Source: Rhodovulum adriaticum (GTDB lineage: Bacteria; Pseudomonadota; Alphaproteobacteria; Rhodobacterales; Rhodobacteraceae). From it: a DNA stretch of 64,000 bases. Positions within the stretch are counted from its first letter, which is position 1; every line of letters begins with the position of its first letter. A model generated the notes under the pieces. That model made no database searches. It was not told where the DNA came from and saw only the letters and a program-made list of their open reading frames with translations. The translations under genes were made by a program, and so were the position numbers. The stretch spans positions 1 through 64,000 of the forward strand of contig NZ_SLXL01000002.1 in the NCBI RefSeq assembly GCF_004345735.1. The letters are read 5' to 3'. Shown here in pieces: positions 7,331 to 13,493 of this stretch.

Positions 7331-7756
7331 ATGACAAAAACAGCGCCGAAGGTCACGAAAGGAAGCGCCGTGCACCCTCGGGTGCACCGGGCGACGATAA
7401 AGCTCGGTCGCGATATGGCGCTGGCCCGACGCGTCAGGTCTCTGTCGACGATCGACATGGCCGAGCGCATGGGTGTCGATCGCAGCACCCTGCGGCGGCT
7501 AGAGCAGGGCGATCCTGGCGTCTCACTCAACACTTTCGCGATGGCCCTGCACGCGTTGGGGCTTATGGACCGCCTCGAGGGCTTGGTCGACCGAGCGACG
7601 GACGATGTAGGTCTCCTAACTGCGGAGGATGCGGTCCCCAAGCGTATCGCCCGCTCCCGTCCGGCGTCCACGCGGAGAACACCTGCCGGCCCCCTCGGTC
7701 AGAGAGCGCCGAACCAGAGGGCTGGTGATGGCGCGCCCGCCGGTGCGATGCCTTGA
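7331..7756 (+). CDS. XRE/HipB-like HTH protein, apparently orphaned
   Basis: About 141 residues. The helix-turn-helix (TIKLGRDMALARRVRSLS, DMAERMGVDRSTLRRLEQG) and the following ALHALGLMDRLEGL...DVGLLTAEDAVPKRIARSR match HipB proteins that normally precede hipA. After the usual end of the family the frame runs into a Pro/Gly/Ala-rich tail, and no hipA follows, so the 3' end looks rebuilt by deletion. It could now regulate the fic gene upstream through the palindrome at 7298-7316. Start 7331 is favoured over 7313. Confidence 0.65.
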   Translation: MTKTAPKVTKGSAVHPRVHRATIKLGRDMALARRVRSLSTIDMAERMGVDRSTLRRLEQGDPGVSLNTFAMALHALGLMDRLEGLVDRATDDVGLLTAEDAVPKRIARSRPASTRRTPAGPLGQRAPNQRAGDGAPAGAMP

Positions 7757-7839
7757 CGATCAGGGCCCCGCTGCGGACCCCCGCAGATCACATCGCCTCA
7801 TACCCCTGGCCCCTTGGATTTGCCGTCGGATCTGCTAGT

Positions 7840-7865
7840 GTTCTTCGACAGAACATAGCGTGAAC
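7840..7865 (+). promoter_or_regulatory. LexA (SOS) box for umuDC
   Basis: GAAC-ATAGCGT-GAAC at 7851-7865 is an exact alphaproteobacterial SOS box (GAAC-N7-GAAC). A further GTTC at 7840-7843, also 7 bases from the first GAAC, gives a second overlapping site. TTGGAT (7814-7819) and TAGTGT (7836-7841) with a 16-base gap form the probable promoter, so LexA binding would cover the start of transcription. The box overlaps the possible GTG start at 7860. Confidence 0.8.
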
Positions 7866-7874
7866 ACCAACCCC

Positions 7875-8309
7875 ATGCCGCTTCATCCGATCGACAAGCC
7901 CGTTCGCATCTCCGGCTCGTCTCAGCCGCTCGCGCTTCCGCGCGCAAGCGCGGGATTTCCCTCTCCCGCGGCCGATGATCTCGAGGACGAAATCGATCCG
8001 ATCGCGTGGATCCTGCGCCACCCGACCTCCACCTTCTGGTGGCGGGTGGAAGGGGACTGCCTGTGGGACGCGGGGATCCGGGACGGGGACCTGATCGCGG
8101 TGGACCGGGCCGGGAAGCGGCGGATCGGCAGGGCGGTCCTGGCCGTCGTCGAGGGCGCCGTGACCGCCAAGATCCTGCGCAAGCGGGAGGGACGGTTCTA
8201 CCTGGCCCCGGCGAACAGCCGGGAGGCTTACCCGGACATCCCGCTCACCGAGGAAAGCGAGATCTGGGGCGTCATCGCCGGCGTGGTGCGGCGCTACCCG
8301 GTCGAATGA
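7875..8309 (+). CDS. umuD: UmuD-like S24 peptidase subunit with Cys at the catalytic Ser position
   Basis: A 144-residue UmuD protein that, after RecA-stimulated self-cleavage, forms DNA polymerase V with UmuC. The cleavage site is seen as Ala-Gly/Phe at residues 26-28 (ASAGFPSPA). The catalytic motif reads [15 protein letters not shown]: the nucleophile, Ser in the family (Ser60 of E. coli), is Cys62, while the general-base Lys99 (TAKIL) is kept at the same 37-residue distance. The ATG at 7875 is chosen because GTG 7860 lies inside the SOS box. The stop overlaps umuC by 4 bases. Confidence 0.85.
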   Translation: MPLHPIDKPVRISGSSQPLALPRASAGFPSPAADDLEDEIDPIAWILRHPTSTFWWRVEGDCLWDAGIRDGDLIAVDRAGKRRIGRAVLAVVEGAVTAKILRKREGRFYLAPANSREAYPDIPLTEESEIWGVIAGVVRRYPVE

Positions 8310-9582
8310 CCCGCGCGATCGCGATCTCGGACAGCGCGAACTTCTACGTGAGCGCGGAGCGGATCTTCGATCCCAGCCTGAAGACTGTCCCCGTCATCGT
8401 GCTGTCCAACAATGACGGCTGCGCCGTCGCCCGCTCCGACGAGGCCAAGGCGCTCGGGATCGGGATGGGGCGCCGCTGCACCTGATCCGGGACAAGGTGG
8501 AGGCGCACGGGGTCCGGGTCTTTTCCTCCAACTACACCTTGTACGGGGACATCTCGCGCCGGGTGGTCGAGGTCTACGAGACCTTCTCGCCGAGGGTGGA
8601 GGTCTATTCGATCGACGAAAGCTTCCTGGATTTCGACGGCTTCCGGGACCGGGAGGCGCATGCCCAGGCCATGCGCAAGCAGGTCCAGCTCCAGGTCGGG
8701 ATCCCCGTCCGCGTGGGGATCGGCCCGACCAAGACCCTGGCCAAATGCGCCAACGAGGCTGCCAAGCGCAACCCGATCTTCAAGGGCGTGCTGGATCTCG
8801 CGGACCGATCCGTGACGGACTGGCTCTTGCCGCGCATTCCGGTCGGAGATGTCTGGGGCGTGGGAAAGCGGACATGCGCCAGGCTGGCGCCGCTCGGGAT
8901 CCATACCGCGGCCGATCTGCGCGACATGCCGGCCCGGCAGGCCCGCTCCCTCGGCTCCGTCGTCCTCGAACGGACTGTCCGGGAATTGCAGGGGGAGCCC
9001 TGCCTGTCGCTCGAGACCGCACCACCCCCGCGCAAGGGGATGGCCGTCACCCGGTCGGCCGGGGCGCCGATGCGCGACCGGGAGACGCTGATGAGCGCGC
9101 TGGCCGCCCACGCAACCCGGGCGGCGGAGAAGCTGCGCCAGCACGGGCTGGTCGCGGGAACCATGACCGTGTTCTACCACACCAGCCGGTTCAGCACCGG
9201 CAAGCCGCAGCATACGGCATCCCGGACCGTCAAGCTCACCCCGATGACCTCGGACGCCAGGGACCTCGTGCGCGCCGCACGGGCCTGCGTGGATGCGTCC
9301 TGGCCGCAACGGGGAGGCCCCTACGCCTTCGCGAAGTCGGGCGTTCTGCTGGACGAGCTGGTGGCCGAGGCGGACCGGCCGCGCAGCCTGCTCGATGCGG
9401 AGGACGGGCGCGAGGCGCGCTCCCGCGCGGTGATGCAGGCGCTCGATGCGGTCAATGCCCGGTTCGGCAAGAAGACCATGGTCCTTGGATCCGAAGGGCT
9501 GGGGCGGGGCTGGGCGATGCGGGCGGAGTATCGCAGCCCGCGATACACCACGCGGATCTCTGACCTGCCGGTGGTGCGGTGA
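8306..9582 (+). pseudogene. umuC: UmuC (DNA polymerase V subunit), single-base frameshift
   Basis: The Y-family polymerase is encoded in two frames. ATG 8306 reads the normal N-terminus ([37 protein letters not shown]) and then meets TGA 8483-8485. From the G-run 8467-8470 onward the homologous sequence continues in the next frame ([23 protein letters not shown], catalytic SIDESFLDF, GPTKTLAKCANEAAK) to 9582. Homologues read [11 protein letters not shown] here, so one G is missing from the run. The rest, including the little-finger region, is intact. It is a recent mutation, a slippage site or a sequencing error; otherwise polymerase V is not made. Confidence 0.9.
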
Positions 9583-9690
9583 GGGGGTTGGCCTCGCTCG
9601 ATCGGCTTCAGCGACCGGCGCGACCGGTTTCCGAGATAAACCCGAAATCGCCGTAGAGGCCCTGAGAGGCGCCCTGGAGCGCAATTCTTC

Positions 9691-9710
9691 GCCACCCTAT
9701 GGAGGGTGGC
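9691..9710. other. Perfect stem-loop downstream of umuC
   Basis: GCCACCCT-ATGG-AGGGTGGC is an 8-bp stem with a 4-base loop about 110 bases after the umuC stop. No T-run follows (CGAAAAAG), so it is a weak terminator or an RNA-stabilising hairpin. Confidence 0.4.
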
Positions 9711-9914
9711 CGAAAAAGCGACCTGCCCCCTCAGCGGCCCGCTCCGCGGCTCTGAGAGGCAGCCCCCAAGCCGACCCGCAGATGGCGGGGCAGGCCAGCC
9801 CGGCCGCGCGCGGCGGCGGGCCGCCCCTCCCTGCGCCAGGCTCCCCCGATAAGCCAGGCATATTCCGAATATTTTCAATAGCTTAGAGATTTCGATGCTT
9901 GACCTCAAAAGGCG

Positions 9915-10386
9915 GTTACACTTTTTTCTGTTTATTCTCAGTATCTTAGCACTTATTCCCCGCGAATCCAAGATCGTGATACATCACAATCATTTATTAT
10001 CAATGACTTAGTGTGGTGTAACTCGTTACCCGGAGATATATATCTTTCACAGACGCATGTGCGTGCGTGCGTGTGCGTGCGTGCGTGTGCGTGCATGCGT
10101 GCGTGTGCGTGCGTGCGTGTGTGCGTGCGTGTGTGTATGTATATGTATTTATATATCTATATTTAGTTACATAGATAGATAGATAGCTTAGAAGAGATGA
10201 AGGTCAGGCACTTAGAGCCGCAACCTAATGTGTAACATTAACAATTCTTGTTATAATATTGTTATTGCTTTACATTTTGAATTCGCGTTACACCATTCAC
10301 CGCTCAGAAAGGCAGCGAAGCGCGCTTCAATGGTCTGATTTGCAGCTTTCATAACCGGATCACTATTTCTTATCAATGCGTTACAC
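9915..10386. repeat. Five GTTACAC heptamers in AT-rich DNA (iteron-like)
   Basis: GTTACAC or its complement occurs at 9915-9921 (+), 10016-10022 (-), 10230-10236 (-), 10287-10293 (+) and 10380-10386 (+); two of them share GCGTTACACC and one is part of GTAAC-TC-GTTAC. They surround the AT-rich and simple-sequence DNA upstream of the mobilisation genes. The layout resembles binding sites of a replication initiator or regulator. No rep gene is present. The whole stretch 9583-11045 contains no gene I can support. Confidence 0.4.
10051..10186. repeat. (GTGC)n/(GT)n alternating purine-pyrimidine tract
   Basis: From about 10056 to 10145 the strand is almost pure alternating purine/pyrimidine built of GTGC, GTGT and GCAT units, running into GTATATGTATTTATATATCTATA and then four ATAG units (to about 10186). 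Such tracts can adopt Z-DNA, are prone to slippage and are rare in bacteria of this GC content. Confidence 0.85.
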
Positions 10387-10710
10387 CTTTCCGGGGCATT
10401 TGGGGGGTGAAGGGCGGGTATGAATGCTGCAAAGCGGACATTTCCGGGCCGCCAGGCCGCTCTCCGGGCGACCCCAAAGGCGCGGATTTCACCGAGGAAC
10501 AGGGCCATCGCGAGTTACGGCGCCCCCTCTGACGAATGTGCGTAAGGTCCGATCCACCGGATTTTGTCCGCCCGCAGGCCCGAGGACGGCTGCCATCGGC
10601 CGATGTCCTGCCGTGGGGGCGATGTCGGCGTCCTCCTGAATGCGCAAGCCATGCTTCCCGTCCCCTGGAACGCAGCTGGTACTGCCAAGCAACGCGACTT
10701 GACCTGTCTG

Positions 10711-10765
10711 TGCTGACGCGGAGCCGGTCGCTCCCGCGTCAGAGCCGGTCGCTCCCGCGTCAGCA
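10711..10765. repeat. Tandem 21-bp repeat inside a 10-bp inverted repeat, oriT candidate
   Basis: Two perfect head-to-tail copies of a 21-bp unit (10721-10741 and 10742-10762), each containing GAGC-CGGTC-GCTC, are enclosed by TGCTGACGCG (10711-10720) and CGCGTCAGCA (10756-10765). The structure lies about 280 bases upstream of mobC, where the origin of transfer is normally found in mobilisable elements. A nick site cannot be assigned. Confidence 0.5.
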
Positions 10766-11045
10766 CCTAATACGCGGGCCCGCTGAGACCTGTGTTGGAC
10801 ATTTTTCGACCCGGCCGGCCGGTCCGTTTTTTCGGGAGGTCGCAGGGGCGCGACGTCGGGGAGCGCCCGCCGAGGACATGCCCGGCATGGCCGATTCCTG
10901 CTCCTACCGGCCGCGTTTTCCACAGAAATCTGTACGTCCCCGCCGCTTTTCGACCCCGCCTCGCTCGGGATTTTCGCGGCGATGTCATAATTTTCCCATG
11001 CCCCCCCGGGCGAAGGCCGGCCGGCTAAAACAAAGAGACCTGACC

Positions 11046-11393
11046 ATGCGCACCATGACCGAACCCGTAGCAACCTCGAACACCACCAAGCGTTCGGAAG
11101 AACAAAAAATCCGCCTGACACCGGCGGAGAAGTCAGAACTGAAGCGCCGGGCGCAAGACCACGGCTACGCCCAGCTTGCGGAATTCATTCGTGCCTGCGC
11201 CTTGTCCGCGCAGGTGGCGCACGACATGCGGCTCGCCCGCGATATCGCCCGGGTCGGCGAGTTGCTGAACGCGCTCCTGCTCTACGCCCAAGGCACGGAC
11301 AGCCCGATCCCCCGCGACCGGATCGAGCGGTTGCTGGATACCGCCGAACAGCTGTTCCAGGCCCATCTGCCGGCGGGATCGGAGCGGGGCTGA
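11046..11393 (+). CDS. mobC: MobC-like relaxosome accessory protein
   Basis: A 115-residue protein with RSEEQKIRLTPAEKSELKRRA, then LAEFIRACALSAQ (a ribbon-helix-helix-like DNA-binding region), and a C-terminal helical part GELLNALLLYAQ, as in plasmid MobC proteins that help the relaxase open oriT. The reading frame is open far upstream, but the ATG at 11046 begins the conserved part and has AAAGAGA upstream. The TGA overlaps the ATG of the next gene (TGATG), so it is coupled to the relaxase. Confidence 0.75.
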   Translation: MRTMTEPVATSNTTKRSEEQKIRLTPAEKSELKRRAQDHGYAQLAEFIRACALSAQVAHDMRLARDIARVGELLNALLLYAQGTDSPIPRDRIERLLDTAEQLFQAHLPAGSERG

Positions 11394-13222
11394 TGCGGCC
11401 GCACCTGCAATTTCACCGGACGGCCGAATGCCTGGCAAGTTACGACATGCGGCCCGGCCATCAGTTGCTGGGCGGCACGGTGCCCGTGTCCAACCCGACC
11501 CGGGCGCGCCGGTTGTTCCAGCGCTATGTCGATCCCGACCGGGACGGTTTCGTTCACGTCACCCTGTCGGCGCCGGAGGGGCTCTGGCTCTCCCGGCCCC
11601 AATGGCTGGCCGTATTCCGCTTCGTGCTCGGCCGGCACGGGCTGCCGCCGGACATGGCGCCCTGGATCCTCGTGCGCCACACCGATTCGGCCTGCGATCA
11701 CGCCCATGGCTTCGCCGCGTTGAGAACCTTCCTCGGCTTTCCCCTGCGCCCCATCACCAGCCCCGCCCATACCGATGCGACCCACCGGAGGCTGACCCGG
11801 CAGCTGGGCCTTGAAGAGCCCTATTACAGCCGTGGGCGGCCGCTCCGCCTATCCGGGCATGTGCCCAAGCGGCGCCTCTTCGCGCATGTCGATGCCCCGC
11901 CCCTGGCCCGGGACCTGAACGCGGCCTTCGCGGGACGACCCACGGACCTGCCCGGGCTGAACGCCGCGCTGGAGGCGGCCGACAGCCCGATCCGGGTCGA
12001 GGTCGAGACCACCGGCCATGGCACCCCTAGCCTTGTCTGCCGACACGCGGGCACGCTGTCCTTGCGCCTCTCCGCCCTGGGCCATGATTTCGAACCGGCC
12101 CGCATGCGCGCCCGCTTCGCCCATGCCGCGGCCCTGCGCCGGGCGGACCCGGTGCTGGCCGCCGGCCTCATGCTGCACACCCTGTCCGGACAACCCGAAC
12201 AGGCAGCTTTTCCCGTGACACAGGAGACATCCCATGACCCAGCCCCACCTGACACCTCTGGACTTACCGGCCCCGGACAAGGTGCTGATGAGCACGCTGG
12301 AAGACACGCGCAAGGACGTGCAGGCCCTGCACCCCTTGCTGGACCTGTTGCAGAACCCGGAAACGACCGAGGGCTCCGCCGCGGCCCGGCTGATCAAGAC
12401 GATCCTGGAGATGCGGGACATGCAGGAGCGGCAGGCCCACGCGCTCCAGGCGGTGCAAGACAAGCTGGACGCGCTGGCCCCCGTTCCGGAAGACATGGCC
12501 GCTCTGCGCGCACTGCTGGAAGGGCCAGCGGAGATCGACTGAGCTTGGGCGCCTGGATCGGCCAGGTCCTGGCGACGGCCCGATGCACCGCGGATCGGTT
12601 CCGCCAGCGCATCCACGCATCGGCGCGCCGGATCGATCTCGCCTTCGCGGATGGCAGCGCGGCACAGGCCGCGCCCGATCGCATCCTCCTGGGCCGTCCT
12701 TCCCGGAACGGGACGTCGGGCACGGCGCAGGTGTTCGCGCAGGCCTATTGCGCGCGCTCGGACCACCTGCCGGCCCCGCCCGACCCGTTCCACCCGCCCG
12801 CGCCGGGCATGCTGCTGTCCGGACCGGCGGCGGTGCTGCGCCGCGCGGCGCGGGCGCGCGCGGATCGGCTGGCCATTCTCAGCCTTGATCGGGACCCGCC
12901 GGAAAAGCTGCGGGCGCAACTGGCCGCGGCCACGGGCCTGCCCTGCGATCGTGTTCCGGTCCTGGGGTTGGAGGATCCGATCCCGGAAAATGCGCGCCCG
13001 GTCCTGGGTCTTGGCCCCGGCGCCCTGACAGCCTTGAAGCAAGACCCAGCCTCTTGGCACGATCGCCTCAAGGCGCTGCAGGCCGCGTTTCCCGATCTGC
13101 CCTGCCTCGGCCCCGAAAACCGGAAAACCACCCTGCCCCGCCTGGTCGCCAGGCTGGCCCGAAATGCGGCCCGCGTCGGACCGGAGGCAGAGCCGGACGC
13201 GGGAGGGCCGGAAGTGGCGTGA
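11393..13222 (+). CDS. Relaxase-like mobilisation protein (609-codon open frame)
   Basis: The first 280 or so residues look like a small MOB relaxase: FVHVTLSAPEG, then LVRHTDSACDHAHGF, which supplies the His/Asp cluster for metal binding. A nicking Tyr is not identified with certainty. Residues about 283-383 are Gly/Arg/Ala/Pro-rich and look like the out-of-frame image of the gene nested at 12234-12542. The last 225 residues again look like real protein. Because no stop separates them, either a stop codon or frame was lost, or the relaxase truly reads through. It acts with MobC at oriT. Confidence 0.6.
   Translation: MRPHLQFHRTAECLASYDMRPGHQLLGGTVPVSNPTRARRLFQRYVDPDRDGFVHVTLSAPEGLWLSRPQWLAVFRFVLGRHGLPPDMAPWILVRHTDSACDHAHGFAALRTFLGFPLRPITSPAHTDATHRRLTRQLGLEEPYYSRGRPLRLSGHVPKRRLFAHVDAPPLARDLNAAFAGRPTDLPGLNAALEAADSPIRVEVETTGHGTPSLVCRHAGTLSLRLSALGHDFEPARMRARFAHAAALRRADPVLAAGLMLHTLSGQPEQAAFPVTQETSHDPAPPDTSGLTGPGQGADEHAGRHAQGRAGPAPLAGPVAEPGNDRGLRRGPADQDDPGDAGHAGAAGPRAPGGARQAGRAGPRSGRHGRSARTAGRASGDRLSLGAWIGQVLATARCTADRFRQRIHASARRIDLAFADGSAAQAAPDRILLGRPSRNGTSGTAQVFAQAYCARSDHLPAPPDPFHPPAPGMLLSGPAAVLRRAARARADRLAILSLDRDPPEKLRAQLAAATGLPCDRVPVLGLEDPIPENARPVLGLGPGALTALKQDPASWHDRLKALQAAFPDLPCLGPENRKTTLPRLVARLARNAARVGPEAEPDAGGPEVA
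12234..12542 (+). CDS. Small coiled-coil protein nested out of frame in the relaxase ORF
   Basis: A 102-residue protein in a different frame from the 609-codon ORF. It begins at ATG 12234 with GGAGA 8 bases upstream and has a normal composition: a long amphipathic helix (LIKTILEMRDMQERQAHALQ, VQDKLDALAPVPEDMAALRALL). Its natural composition, compared with the low-complexity frame it overlaps, argues that this is the coding frame here. It may be a MobB-like or structural partner of the relaxase; function unknown. Confidence 0.55.
   Translation: MTQPHLTPLDLPAPDKVLMSTLEDTRKDVQALHPLLDLLQNPETTEGSAAARLIKTILEMRDMQERQAHALQAVQDKLDALAPVPEDMAALRALLEGPAEID
12545..13222 (+). CDS. Unknown protein, possible separate start within the relaxase frame
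   Basis: TTG at 12545, two bases after the stop of the nested gene, could start a 225-residue protein in the same frame as the 609-codon ORF (LGAWIGQVLATARCTADRF onward). It contains PDRILLGRPSRNGTSGTAQVF and DRLAILSLDRDPPEKL, none of which I recognise. It is the third gene of the mobilisation operon if the relaxase ends before it, or its C-terminal domain if not. Confidence 0.35.
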   Translation: MGAWIGQVLATARCTADRFRQRIHASARRIDLAFADGSAAQAAPDRILLGRPSRNGTSGTAQVFAQAYCARSDHLPAPPDPFHPPAPGMLLSGPAAVLRRAARARADRLAILSLDRDPPEKLRAQLAAATGLPCDRVPVLGLEDPIPENARPVLGLGPGALTALKQDPASWHDRLKALQAAFPDLPCLGPENRKTTLPRLVARLARNAARVGPEAEPDAGGPEVA

Positions 13223-13493
13223 AGCTAGTGGGGGCGGGCTGAGCTGAACGGGCAGGCTCCGCGCTTGGTCCGGGAATTCCGAAAGGACACCGTTGCCGAC
13301 CACCGGCGGACACATCAACACCACCTGACCGGAAAAACTCAAGTGTACTCTCCACGGAGAAACTCCATTCCTGTTCCGAAGCAGGAATGGCATCGCAGAC
13401 ACCAGAGATCAGGATACAGGCTGAACCGTCATGTGCGCGCCGCTGGAAAAAGACACGCGGCCTTACGAAAGAGCCGACCCTTAGGGCGGAATT

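Noticed and set aside
10251-10508. 85-codon minus-strand frame in the gap before mobC
   Set aside because: No ribosome-binding site, no motif, and it runs through the GTTACAC repeats.
10536-11045. Upstream extension of the mobC frame (170 codons)
   Set aside because: It is open only by GC bias, crosses the repeat structure at 10711-10765 and has no conserved motif; the conserved MobC part begins at 11046.
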